This document shows, piece by piece, positions 17,490 through 25,481 of a stretch of DNA of 64,000 bases; position 1 is the stretch's first letter, and every line of letters begins with the position of its first letter. The stretch is from positions 1,178,001 through 1,242,000 of the forward strand of contig NZ_WVHS01000001.1 in NCBI RefSeq assembly GCF_009834915.1. Reading direction: 5' to 3'. The translations under genes were made by a program, and so were the position numbers. The notes under the pieces were generated by a model, which saw only the letters and a program-made list of their open reading frames with translations, had not been told where the DNA came from and ran no database searches. Source of the DNA: Hufsiella ginkgonis (GTDB taxonomy: Bacteria > Bacteroidota > Bacteroidia > Sphingobacteriales > Sphingobacteriaceae).

Positions 17490-18386
17490 TTACCTGGTTG
17501 ACATCGGCTTAACGGTGTAGCCTGCTTTTTTTAGCAGGCTGAGCAGTCCTTTTTCTCCCGGAAGGTGACCGGCGCCAACCACGAAGAAAGTTGGGCCTGC
17601 CTCCATTACCCCGGGTACTTTTCCAGCCCATTTTTTGTTGCGGTCGTATAGTATGTCGTTCAACTCAGCTGTGGTATAATCCTCGTAACCGCTAAGAGAT
17701 TTTTCAAGGGCTTCCAGGTTTGCCGCTTTATAGGCATTAAAAAGCTGGGCGCTCTCTTTGCGGCACTTATCTATCTCACGCACGGTTTTGAGCAGCTGCT
17801 CCTTTTGGCGGGCAATCGGCGTATTAAATAAAATAGCGCTCTGCTCCTCTACCGTTTCAAGGCCGCGGATCATCTTACCCGTCCGTTTAGCCTCATCCTG
17901 GAAATATTGGTCGAGCGCAGGGTTCGACTCCGTTACGTTATTCGGGGCGACCATCCCAGCGATGGTCACCTGTATAGCAGCGGGCTTAAGTGTTTTAAGC
18001 ATGTCGAGTTTAGCGGCGCCGGGCAGTTTTTGTAACGCCTGGTCTACTTCGGTGTATTCTTCAGCGGTAAGCACGTCGGCAATCGTACCTTTTTCCATGG
18101 CAATGAACGGAAACACCTTTTGCATCAGCGAGGCAGCATCGGTGAGCACGATCTCGCCCATAACTCCCGAGGTTTTATTAAACGCCTCCAGCACTTTCGG
18201 CAGCGTGTCGATAAAGTTTTTTCCCGCAAGGTGGTAGCTCCCGAAAATATATGACGGCTGCTTTAACCCGTTACCGCTTACCTGCCATAACAGGGTGTTG
18301 TTTCTTTTCGCGGAAGTTTGCGCATACGAACCAATGCCTGGAAGCAGGAAAAAGAAGAGGAGAAGCTTGAGATTTTTGGGGAGCAT
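17490..18386 (-). CDS. TraB/GumN-family exported protein
   Basis: 298-aa protein with a Sec signal peptide (MLPKNLKLLLFFFLLPGIGSYAQ). The family's two His motifs are present: FGSYHLAGK near residue 50 and VVGAGHLPGEKG near residue 273, together with a helical middle. TraB/GumN proteins are proposed metalloproteases related to Tiki; activity of bacterial members is not established. It is convergent with anmK (9-nt gap). A small perfect inverted repeat AGCCTGC/GCAGGCT within its last codons (about 17519-17539) might help end anmK transcription. Confidence 0.9.
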   Translation of the reverse strand: MLPKNLKLLLFFFLLPGIGSYAQTSAKRNNTLLWQVSGNGLKQPSYIFGSYHLAGKNFIDTLPKVLEAFNKTSGVMGEIVLTDAASLMQKVFPFIAMEKGTIADVLTAEEYTEVDQALQKLPGAAKLDMLKTLKPAAIQVTIAGMVAPNNVTESNPALDQYFQDEAKRTGKMIRGLETVEEQSAILFNTPIARQKEQLLKTVREIDKCRKESAQLFNAYKAANLEALEKSLSGYEDYTTAELNDILYDRNKKWAGKVPGVMEAGPTFFVVGAGHLPGEKGLLSLLKKAGYTVKPMSTR

Positions 18387-18487
18387 GGGGCGGGGGGTTC
18401 AGTTGTCGATACTCAGTTTGAATAGTACAAATTAATGGATTTTTGGTAACTTCCTTGTTAAAACCTAAACCGGTTCCTAACACGCCT

Positions 18488-18521
18488 AAAAACTGATCGC
18501 TGAAAACTCATAACTGATCAC
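18488..18521 (+). repeat. Dispersed AGCTGATAACT-like repeat, copy 2 (runs into a -7 box)
   Basis: CTGATCGCTGAAAACTCATAACTGATCAC is followed at once by TATCTTTA. The segment GCTGA(a/t)AACTCATAACT is shared with the copy at 19639-19670, which is likewise followed by TATCTTTG. Confidence 0.65.
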
Positions 18522-18529
18522 TATCTTTA
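18522..18529 (+). promoter_or_regulatory. -7 box for the desaturase gene
   Basis: TATCTTTA, one base from the TAnnTTTG consensus, 48 nt before the ATG at 18578. It directly follows the dispersed repeat. Confidence 0.5.
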
Positions 18530-18577
18530 CCAACAACCAATCAGCGGACCTCACCCTATGCTGACCAATCCGGTATT

Positions 18578-19648
18578 ATGGCGCTGCTCGATTACGTACT
18601 ACAGGAACCCGCCTACGGCTGGAAAGATTCTACCGGTAACCTCGTTAAACCTACCGTCGGGGAAATCTTAAAAGAGTTCTTCTCGCGGCTGAACATTGTT
18701 AAGGACCGCAAAAACTGGCTGCCTTTTTTCAGCTGGCTTAAGGTGGTATGCCTTATCCCGTTCTTTTTCCTGTTCGTGTTTAAGTTCTTCAGCCTGGGAA
18801 TGCTGGCAGCGGCATTCATCTACAGCATGATCATTATGGGTACCCATGGCACTATCTGGCACCACCGGTATTGTACACATGGCGCTTACCGTTTCCGCAA
18901 TGCATTTTGGCGTTTCTTTACCCAAAACCTTACGATTAATGTAATCCCGGAAGAAATTTACGTGATTTCGCACCACGTGCACCACGCCAAGTCAGACCAG
19001 CCCGGCGACCCTTATAACGCGTCGGCCGGCTTCCTGTATTGTTTCCTGGCGGATGTGAATCACCAGCCCATCGCAAAATACCTGTCTGAAAACGATTATC
19101 ACCGTCTTACGCTATTGATGCAGCATACCGGTATCAATCCCAATACCTATGTACAATACAAAAAATGGGGCTCCCTCGTTCATCCCGGGAGGGCGGTTTT
19201 AAGCTGGGTGCTTAATTGGTCGTTCTGGTATATGGTGTTCTGCTTGCTGGGCGGACATGCGCTGGCATGTACCCTGTTTGGCGCTGCCGGTTTCTGGGCG
19301 GTGGGTGTACGTACATTTAACTATGAGGGACATGGCAAGGGCGGGGACAAGCGCCGTGCGGGCACAGACCATAACCTCAAAGATATGTCGGTGAACCAGC
19401 TTTGGCCCGGCATCGTAGCCGGCGAATGGCACAATAACCACCACCTGTTCCCCAAAAGCGCACGCAGCGGCTTCAAAGCGCACCAGGTCGACCTTGCATT
19501 TTACTATATCCGCCTGATGTACGCGCTCGGCGCCGTGTCTGGCTACCGCGATGACAAGAAGAACTTCGTGAAACAATATTATGAGCCGTATTTGGAAGGG
19601 AAAGCAACGAGAGACCGGCTATTGCGCCATAAAAGAACGGATAGCTGA
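18578..19648 (+). CDS. Membrane fatty-acid (acyl-lipid/acyl-CoA) desaturase
   Basis: 356-aa di-iron membrane desaturase that introduces a double bond into fatty acyl chains. The three His boxes are present: HRYCTH (96-101), HHVHH (132-136) and HNNHH (285-289). Hydrophobic stretches around 53-90 and 205-245 span the membrane. The third box resembles delta-9 acyl desaturases (EWHNNHHLFP). Its TGA stop lies within a dispersed GCTGACGGCTGA-type repeat, and pruA begins 35 nt later from its own promoter. Confidence 0.93.
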   Translation: MALLDYVLQEPAYGWKDSTGNLVKPTVGEILKEFFSRLNIVKDRKNWLPFFSWLKVVCLIPFFFLFVFKFFSLGMLAAAFIYSMIIMGTHGTIWHHRYCTHGAYRFRNAFWRFFTQNLTINVIPEEIYVISHHVHHAKSDQPGDPYNASAGFLYCFLADVNHQPIAKYLSENDYHRLTLLMQHTGINPNTYVQYKKWGSLVHPGRAVLSWVLNWSFWYMVFCLLGGHALACTLFGAAGFWAVGVRTFNYEGHGKGGDKRRAGTDHNLKDMSVNQLWPGIVAGEWHNNHHLFPKSARSGFKAHQVDLAFYYIRLMYALGAVSGYRDDKKNFVKQYYEPYLEGKATRDRLLRHKRTDS

Positions 19649-19670
19649 CGGCTGATAACTCATAACTCCC
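19639..19670 (+). repeat. Dispersed AGCTGATAACT-like repeat, copy 3 (provides a stop codon and runs into a -7 box)
   Basis: ATAGCTGACGGCTGATAACTCATAACTCCC begins inside the desaturase's last codons (stop TGA 19646-19648) and ends at the pruA -7 box. It shares GCTGATAACTCATAACT with copy 2 apart from one base. Confidence 0.65.
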
Positions 19671-19678
19671 TATCTTTG
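19671..19678 (+). promoter_or_regulatory. -7 box of pruA, 5 nt before the start
   Basis: TATCTTTG matches TAnnTTTG exactly; the ATG follows after CCGCC. The predicted transcript would be leaderless or nearly so. No -33 TTTG is seen at 19 nt. Confidence 0.6.
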
Positions 19679-19683
19679 CCGCC

Positions 19684-21315
19684 ATGATCAAAGGATTCTT
19701 TAACGTACCTGCTCCCGTAAACGAGCCGGTATTGAACTACGGCCCGGGAAGCAAAGAACGGGCACTTTTGAAACAGGCCCTGGCCGATGCGCGTTCGCAG
19801 GAGCTGGATGTGCCTATGTATATCGGCGGCAAAGCCGTACACACGGATAAAAAATCGGCGCTTCGCCCGCCTCACGACCACCAGCATGTGCTCGGTCGTT
19901 ATTCGCAGGGCGACAAGACCCATGTTGCCGACGCCATTAATGCCGCGCTTGCCGCGAAAGCCGCATGGGAGAACCTTTCATGGGAACACCGCGCAGCAAT
20001 CTTCTTAAAGGCCGCCGACCTGATCGCCGGTCCCTACCGCTATAAGCTCAATGCCGCAACGATGCTTGGCCAATCAAAAAACGCGTACCAGGCGGAGATC
20101 GATTCGGCCTGCGAGATCATCGACTTCCTGCGTTTCAACGTAAAATACATGAGCGAGATCTATGCGCAGCAGCCTCCTGTTTCGCCGCGCGGCGTATGGA
20201 ACAGGGTGGAACAGCGGCCGCTGGAAGGCTTTGTGTTTGCCCTTACGCCTTTTAACTTCACCGCCATAGCGGGTAACCTGCCAACCTCGGCCGCCATGAT
20301 GGGCAACGTAGTGGTATGGAAACCGGCTAACACACAGATCTATGCCGCCAATGTGCTGATGGAGATCTTCATAGAAGCCGGCGTACCGGCAGGTGTGATC
20401 AACCTGGTGTATGTTTCCGGTCCCGATGCCGGCGAAGTGATCTTTAATCATCCCGATTTTGCGGGGATCCATTTTACCGGCTCAACCGGTGTGTTCCAGG
20501 ATATCTGGAAAACGATCGGCAACAATATCCACAAGTTTAAAACCTACCCGCGCATTGTGGGCGAAACCGGTGGAAAAGATTTTATCCTCGTACATGGATC
20601 CGCCGATGCGGACGTGTCGGCCACGGCCATTGTGCGCGGCGCGTTCGAATACCAGGGTCAGAAATGTTCGGCAGCCTCGCGCGTGTACGTAGCGGCTTCG
20701 ATCTGGCCGGCGGTAAAAGAAAAGATGCTGGCAGACCTGGCTACCTTTAAAATGGGACCGACGGAAGATCTCGGCAACTTTATAAACGCCGTGATCGACG
20801 AGAAATCGTTCGATAAACTGGCGAAATACATCGACGCCGCTAAACAGGATGCGGGTGTAGAGATCATTGCAGGCGGCAACTATGATAAATCAACCGGCTA
20901 TTTTATCGAGCCCACGGTAATCGTTACACAGGACCCATCCTACGTAACCATGTGCGAAGAGCTTTTCGGGCCGGTACTGTCTATATATGTATATGATGAT
21001 GCGGATTTCGACGGCATACTAAAAACCATTGACGAAACGTCTATCTACGCACTCACCGGCGCCGTGATCGCGCAGGACCGCTACGCCATCGAGCAAGCGT
21101 GCCATGCCTTACGCAATGCGGCCGGCAACTTCTACATTAATGATAAATGTACCGGCGCGGTGGTCGGCCAGCAGCCCTTCGGCGGAGCACGCGGTTCGGG
21201 CACCAATGATAAAGCAGGCTCAATGATCAACCTGCTGCGGTGGAGCTCGCCGAGGGCGATCAAGGAAACGTTCGACCCGCCGAAAGATTACCGGTACCCG
21301 TTTTTGGAAGAATAA
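19684..21315 (+). CDS. pruA: 1-pyrroline-5-carboxylate dehydrogenase
   Basis: 543-aa NAD-dependent aldehyde dehydrogenase that oxidises glutamate-gamma-semialdehyde to glutamate, the second step of proline catabolism. The general base Glu294 lies in VGETGGKDF and the nucleophile Cys328 in YQGQKCSAASR; the N-terminal PVNEPVLNYGPGS and FTGSTGVFQDIWK are typical of the stand-alone mitochondrial-type P5CDH family. Length fits this family (about 540 aa). No proline dehydrogenase gene lies in the window. It is transcribed from its own -7 box. Confidence 0.95.
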   Translation: MIKGFFNVPAPVNEPVLNYGPGSKERALLKQALADARSQELDVPMYIGGKAVHTDKKSALRPPHDHQHVLGRYSQGDKTHVADAINAALAAKAAWENLSWEHRAAIFLKAADLIAGPYRYKLNAATMLGQSKNAYQAEIDSACEIIDFLRFNVKYMSEIYAQQPPVSPRGVWNRVEQRPLEGFVFALTPFNFTAIAGNLPTSAAMMGNVVVWKPANTQIYAANVLMEIFIEAGVPAGVINLVYVSGPDAGEVIFNHPDFAGIHFTGSTGVFQDIWKTIGNNIHKFKTYPRIVGETGGKDFILVHGSADADVSATAIVRGAFEYQGQKCSAASRVYVAASIWPAVKEKMLADLATFKMGPTEDLGNFINAVIDEKSFDKLAKYIDAAKQDAGVEIIAGGNYDKSTGYFIEPTVIVTQDPSYVTMCEELFGPVLSIYVYDDADFDGILKTIDETSIYALTGAVIAQDRYAIEQACHALRNAAGNFYINDKCTGAVVGQQPFGGARGSGTNDKAGSMINLLRWSSPRAIKETFDPPKDYRYPFLEE

Positions 21316-21332
21316 GCTATCTATAATACAAT

Positions 21333-21346
21333 CATGTAATTACATG
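21333..21346. promoter_or_regulatory. 14-bp perfect palindrome
   Basis: CATGTAATTACATG is fully self-complementary and lies in the 149-nt gap between pruA and the XRE gene. It could be an operator; no binding protein is identified. Confidence 0.3.
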
Positions 21347-21464
21347 GGCATCGGTGCGGCGTATAACGGGAGATAGACGGGAATAAGGTGCGCTAAGCGG
21401 AAACAGACGGAAATTGAAATAGTAAGCAGCGTTTAGCGGAACGAAACGGTGCAAAGTAAAATCA

Positions 21465-21728
21465 CTACGATGCGGCCACCGATCTCAGCTGCACAAGATC
21501 TCCCGTTTCGGTGTTGATCACATCCATCATCTCTACTTCAAGCAGCATGGCGATGTGAAATAAGCGGCTCAGCGTGATCTGGCAATAACCCAGCTCGATC
21601 TTGCTGTAAGCATTTTGCGAAATTTCCAGCTTGGCAGCCAGGTATTCCTGCGTGTAGTTTCTAAATTCTCTGATCTTCCGGATGTTCGAGGCTACTTTCT
21701 TAGCTTTAATACGTGATATCTCCTTCAT
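21465..21728 (-). CDS. XRE-family helix-turn-helix regulator
   Basis: 87-aa DNA-binding protein consisting almost entirely of a Cro/CI-type HTH: KIREFRNYTQEYLAAKLEISQNAYSKIE with the typical recognition helix, then LFHIAMLLEV. I start at the ATG complement of 21726-21728 (MKEISRIKAKKV); another in-frame ATG 33 nt upstream adds RRPNRQKICL, which is less natural. Its neighbours are pruA and an ABC-transporter remnant, so its target is not evident. The short form lacks any sensor domain. Confidence 0.85.
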   Translation of the reverse strand: MKEISRIKAKKVASNIRKIREFRNYTQEYLAAKLEISQNAYSKIELGYCQITLSRLFHIAMLLEVEMMDVINTETGDLVQLRSVAAS

Positions 21729-21808
21729 GAGGCAAATTTTTTGGCGGTTGGGCCGTCGCATTATTAGATATACCTCTACTAACGATGTTTTTTGCCTGAT
21801 GGATTTAA

Positions 21809-21987
21809 GAAGTCGAAAATGACCCGGCCATACTTATCCTGGACAAAGCCGCCTCGGCCCTGGATTCTGATTCGGAACAACATGTGCAAAAGCCATCAGC
21901 ATCCTGCGCGAGCAGGAAAAAACCATCGTAATTATCGTCCACCGGCTGAGTACGGTGATGAATGCAGACAAGATCGCCGCCGCCAGC
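21809..21987 (+). pseudogene. ABC transporter ATPase C-terminal remnant, frameshifted
   Basis: A fragment of an ABC-type exporter ATPase. The first part (from 21821) reads DPAILILDKAASALDSDSE, the Walker B/D-loop region, with Lys in place of the catalytic Glu (normally DEATSALDS). After 21891 the frame shifts by one base, consistent with loss of one A in an A-run, and continues AISILREQEKTIVIIVHRL then STVMNADKIA, including the H-loop His. An in-frame stop lies just upstream (21806-21808), and homology ends where the flavin-reductase-like gene begins. About 55 codons remain; no other part of the transporter is present. Confidence 0.75.
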
Positions 21988-22872
21988 TTACGCCAGCAGT
22001 ACCTTCCACGCATTTTCTACGTCATCGTTTTCGAGCAGCCGTTTTGCCAGCATCGTGAGCTGTACTTCGCGGCTGTACTGGTCGCCGATGGTGGCGTCTA
22101 AAATGTCTTTAACTTCCTCGTACAGGTGCACTTGGGCAATTTCCAGGTCTGCGGGCAGGGCCGAAATGTTGCCGAGCTTACCAAGGTCGTTCCCGGTCAG
22201 GATGCGCGAGGTACGGATCCGGGCCGGGATGGCATCTACGCCGATACCGATGGAAACCAGCGGCTTAGCCACCTTAAACAAGCTTTCGGGGGTTACGCGG
22301 CAGTACCAGTCGCCGCCCAGCCGGGCTACCAGGTCGAGCTTTGCCTGGTTGATCGTACCGTTTTCAAGGAGATCCTCCGCCAGGTGGATCCGCTTGACCT
22401 CGGCCAGCACCAGGTTGCCTGCCCCGGGGCCGTCGCCCAGCGCGATCACGTTAGTTACCACGCACTCGAACTGTACCGGCGATTCGGCTACGCGCGGCGG
22501 ACGAATGATCTCTGAAGCGATCTCCGTAAAACCGGCTTTCACAAACTCATTCACCTCTCCCGGGTATTCGGTGCTGGCCAGGGATGTTTGCTGTACCATC
22601 GGGTAATTTACCACGTTGATGGCTACTTCGGGCACCTGGCGGATATTTTCCAGCGTATGTTTAATGGTATTGTCGCGCACCCGCCTCGAAGGAGAAAAGA
22701 TGACCACCGGCGGGTTGGTGCTAAAGATATTGAAAAAGCTGTAGGGACTGAGGTTTACATTTCCCGCAGCGTTAACCGTAGAGGCGAAACAGATGGGGCG
22801 CGGCGCCACCGTGTATTGCAGGTAACCGTGCAGCTCTGTAATGGAAATCGCCGTAGGATCAATCGTTTTCAT
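21988..22872 (-). CDS. Flavin reductase-like (FMN-binding split-barrel) protein
   Basis: 294-aa protein with a flavin_reductase-like domain: after an N-terminal TEL-HGYLQYTVAPRPICFAST, the sequence NLSPYSFFNIFSTNPPVVIFSPSRR corresponds to the FMN-binding split barrel of FMNH2 reductases and DIM6/NTAB-type proteins. It is encoded next to fumarylacetoacetase (45-nt gap, same strand), opposite hmgA-hppD, an arrangement common in Bacteroidota tyrosine-degradation loci, so a role in that pathway is likely although its reaction is unknown. The gene's 3' end abuts the ABC remnant. Confidence 0.87.
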   Translation of the reverse strand: MKTIDPTAISITELHGYLQYTVAPRPICFASTVNAAGNVNLSPYSFFNIFSTNPPVVIFSPSRRVRDNTIKHTLENIRQVPEVAINVVNYPMVQQTSLASTEYPGEVNEFVKAGFTEIASEIIRPPRVAESPVQFECVVTNVIALGDGPGAGNLVLAEVKRIHLAEDLLENGTINQAKLDLVARLGGDWYCRVTPESLFKVAKPLVSIGIGVDAIPARIRTSRILTGNDLGKLGNISALPADLEIAQVHLYEEVKDILDATIGDQYSREVQLTMLAKRLLENDDVENAWKVLLA

Positions 22873-22917
22873 TGTAATAGGATAGTAAACAGGATAGGTC
22901 CCTGAAGCTCTATCTGG

Positions 22918-23913
22918 TTATTTTTTTAACGCCAGCAACGAAAAATCCGTACCTGCCCGCCGGATCGTATTGCCCAGCACGCCTAAACCGGTTACCTCCA
23001 TTTCTACCAGGTCGCCGTCTTTAAGCCATTGGGTTTCATAATTGGGATCGTTTAGCAGCCCGGTGCCGTTCAGTTCCAGGAAACAGCCCGTACCCACCGT
23101 TCCCGATCCGATCACATCACCCGGGTAAATATCCGCGCCATAGGCGCAGCGTTCTATGATCTCTGCAAAGGTCCAGTCCATATCGGCCATGGTGCCGGCA
23201 GATACCTCTTCGCCGTTTACGTGGCAGGTCATTTTCAGGTCGTAGGCGTTACCTGTATGGCCCGGTTTGGCCGCCACCTTATAAGGCTCAAGTTCGTCGG
23301 GAGTAACCAGCCAGGGCCCGATCACGGTCGAAAAGTCCTTACCCTTCGCCGGGCCCAGGTTCAGCAGCATTTCCTCCATTTGAAGAGTCCGGGCGCTCAT
23401 GTCGTTCATGATCATGTACCCGGCAATGTAGCTGTCAGCCCCGGCAGCGGGGATGTTGCGGCCCTTTTTTCCAATCACTACGGCCACTTCCAGCTCGAAG
23501 TCGAGCTTCTCGAAATGGTCGGGCATACACCAGATCTCACCCGGCCCGTTAATGGCATGGTGGTTGGTAAAGTAAAACACCGGGTACTGGTCGAACTCCG
23601 GGATCATCTCCGCTTTCCGGTTGCGGCGTGCGGCGGCAACATGCTGGCGGAAGGCGTAACCGTCGCGGCACGAAGCCGGATGCGGTACCGGCGCCATCAA
23701 CTCGTAGAACACTTCCTCGCGCGCTTTGAGGCCGCCCGACTTAATAGCCGAGTTTACTTTGCGGGCATGCTCCATGATCTCTTCGCCTTCCTGCAAAAAC
23801 TGGTTCATGTTATCGGGGATCAGCTTGTCGCACGAATGCAGGTTGTAAATATGGCCGTTAATAAATAGTCCGAGGTGTTCGCGGTCTTCGGTGCGATAGG
23901 ATACTAGCTTCAT
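22918..23913 (-). CDS. Fumarylacetoacetate hydrolase family protein (fumarylacetoacetase)
   Basis: 331-aa FAH-fold hydrolase, expected to split fumarylacetoacetate into fumarate and acetoacetate, the last step of homogentisate degradation. The metal-binding acidic motif is in DFELEVAVVIGKKGRN, followed by GYMIMNDMSARTLQ and LGPAKGKDFSTVIGPW, characteristic of FAH and close relatives. The catalytic His segment is probably DGYAFRQHVAAAR. The short length is common for bacterial members. Context with hmgA and hppD supports this substrate over other FAH-family reactions. Confidence 0.9.
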   Translation of the reverse strand: MKLVSYRTEDREHLGLFINGHIYNLHSCDKLIPDNMNQFLQEGEEIMEHARKVNSAIKSGGLKAREEVFYELMAPVPHPASCRDGYAFRQHVAAARRNRKAEMIPEFDQYPVFYFTNHHAINGPGEIWCMPDHFEKLDFELEVAVVIGKKGRNIPAAGADSYIAGYMIMNDMSARTLQMEEMLLNLGPAKGKDFSTVIGPWLVTPDELEPYKVAAKPGHTGNAYDLKMTCHVNGEEVSAGTMADMDWTFAEIIERCAYGADIYPGDVIGSGTVGTGCFLELNGTGLLNDPNYETQWLKDGDLVEMEVTGLGVLGNTIRRAGTDFSLLALKK

Positions 23914-24027
23914 AGTAAATCTTGGTTAGTGGTGTAAAACTACAAGTTTGGCAATGATAATGTACAGCGATATAAATTATTCCCCATTGCATTGCACTTA
24001 TTCAGCTAAACCCGTTACCTTTATGAC

Positions 24028-24138
24028 ATGTTCGCGAAGCTTACACTAACCATCCAGCAGCTCCGGCTCGTATCCCGGGAGGTTATCGCTTCGTTCCGCT
24101 ATTCCCTGCTGTCTAAACTGGTTTTTGCGCAGTACTAA
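24028..24138 (+). CDS. Possible small protein (36 aa) upstream of hmgA
   Basis: Reading frame MFAKLTLTIQQLRLVSREV continuing IASFRYSLLSKLVFAQY, stop TAA at 24136-24138. It begins 4 nt after a -7-like TACCTTTA, so it could be a leaderless small gene. The composition is amphipathic and basic. It is not recognised; it could equally be a remnant or chance frame. Confidence 0.25.
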   Translation: MFAKLTLTIQQLRLVSREVIASFRYSLLSKLVFAQY

Positions 24139-24189
24139 GTACCTGCCACGGACATGACGCTGAGCGCCAGCTACATTTCCAGGCGCAGA

Positions 24190-24210
24190 ACGTTCAGCGT
24201 TTAACGTCCA
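24190..24210 (+). repeat. GTTTAACGTCC-type short repeat
   Basis: ACGTTCAGCGTTTAACGTCC recurs almost exactly as TTCAGCGTCCAGCGTTTAACG near 56300, and GTTAAACG/TATAACGT variants occur at 27996-28024 and 28097-28127. Confidence 0.45.
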
Positions 24211-24256
24211 ACCAATTGCGATTCTTATTGTTAACCAATTACTTAACCAACCAAGT

Positions 24257-25414
24257 ATGCCTGTATACCATAAACTGGGCAGTATCCCTCATAAACGGCA
24301 CACGGTTTTCCGTAAACCCGGTGGGGAGCTTTACGCCGAAGAGCTTGTGTCAACCGAGGGATTTTCGAGCCTGTATTCGCTGGTTTACCATTGCTATCCG
24401 CCAACCATTGTGAAGGCCCTTGGCGAACCGTATTCGGTGGAGCCAAAGGTCGCGAGAGAAAAACACCTCAAACATACCAGCCTGCTCGGGTTTAACGTCG
24501 CGCCCGAAGACGACTATCTCCAAAGCCGCAAGGCCGTACTGGTGAACAGCGACCTCCATATTTCGCTGGCCGCACCGCGCCGGTCTATGACGGATTATTT
24601 TTACAAGAACAGCCAGGCCGACGAGGTTATTTTTATCCACCAGGGAAACGGCACCTTAAAAACCGGCTTCGGCAGCATCCGCTTTGGCTACGGCGACTAC
24701 CTGGTGGTACCCCGCGGCACGATCTACCAGCTTCATTTTGACGGAGCAGACAACCGCCTGTTCATCGTCGAGAGCTTCAGCCCTATCCGTACCCCCAAAC
24801 GCTACCGCAATCAATACGGCCAGCTGATGGAGCACTCGCCCTATTGCGAACGCGATATCCGCCTGCCCGCCGACCTGGAAACCTTTGATGAAAAGGGAGA
24901 CTTTAAGGTCCTCATCAAAAAACAGGGAATGATCTACCCCTATACCTACGGCACGCACCCTTTCGATTTTATCGGATGGGATGGCTTTCACTATCCCTGG
25001 GCTTTTTCCATTCATGACTTCGAGCCCATCACCGGGCGCCTGCATCAGCCGCCTCCCGTACACCAGACATTCGAGGGGCATAATTTCGTGATCTGCTCCT
25101 TCGTTCCGCGGAAATATGATTATCACCCGCTGTCGATCCCGGCGCCTTACAACCACAGCAATGTGGATAGCGACGAAGTGCTATATTACGTAGACGGTGA
25201 CTTTATGAGCCGCAAAAGCGTGGTAAAAGGCCAGATCACGCTGCACCCGGGAGGCATCCCGCACGGCCCGCACCCGGGAACGGTGGAGAAATCAATCGGC
25301 AAGGAATCAACCGAAGAACTTGCCGTAATGATCGATCCGTTTAAACCGCTGATGATCACGGACGAAGCGATCCGGATAGAAGATCCCGGCTATTATAAAA
25401 GTTGGGAGGGTTAA
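24257..25414 (+). CDS. hmgA: Homogentisate 1,2-dioxygenase
   Basis: 385-aa non-haem iron ring-cleaving dioxygenase converting homogentisate to maleylacetoacetate. The cupin-like N-terminal half contains DEVIFIHQGNGTLKTGFG. The C-terminal active-site region contains YNHSNVDSDEV (His300, Glu307 as likely ligands) and HPGGIPHGPHPG (third His ligand), preceded by the PPVHQTFEG segment. It is shorter than the human enzyme but of normal length for Bacteroidota. hppD follows after 67 nt on the same strand; fumarylacetoacetase is divergent. No maleylacetoacetate isomerase gene is nearby. Confidence 0.95.
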   Translation: MPVYHKLGSIPHKRHTVFRKPGGELYAEELVSTEGFSSLYSLVYHCYPPTIVKALGEPYSVEPKVAREKHLKHTSLLGFNVAPEDDYLQSRKAVLVNSDLHISLAAPRRSMTDYFYKNSQADEVIFIHQGNGTLKTGFGSIRFGYGDYLVVPRGTIYQLHFDGADNRLFIVESFSPIRTPKRYRNQYGQLMEHSPYCERDIRLPADLETFDEKGDFKVLIKKQGMIYPYTYGTHPFDFIGWDGFHYPWAFSIHDFEPITGRLHQPPPVHQTFEGHNFVICSFVPRKYDYHPLSIPAPYNHSNVDSDEVLYYVDGDFMSRKSVVKGQITLHPGGIPHGPHPGTVEKSIGKESTEELAVMIDPFKPLMITDEAIRIEDPGYYKSWEG

Positions 25415-25481
25415 CCAAGCCTGTCCCCCTCAGGAGGGAAAAAACCCCGGCTAAACATCCTGTAAACAAAAGACTACGATT

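Larger units (their letters stand above)
23914..24256. promoter_or_regulatory. Divergent regulatory region of the tyrosine-degradation locus
   Basis: 343-nt spacer between fumarylacetoacetase (minus) and hmgA (plus). It contains a minus-strand -7-like TAGTTTTA (23935-23942), a plus-strand -7-like TACCTTTA (24016-24023), a possible 36-codon reading frame (24028-24138), and a GTTTAACGTCC-type repeat (24190-24210). No regulator gene is adjacent and no clear operator is visible. Confidence 0.5.

Noticed and set aside
17519-17539. AGCCTGC/GCAGGCT inverted repeat as an anmK terminator
   Set aside because: It lies within TraB/GumN coding sequence (near SLLKKAGY) and lacks a trailing U-run on the plus strand; noted only as possible.
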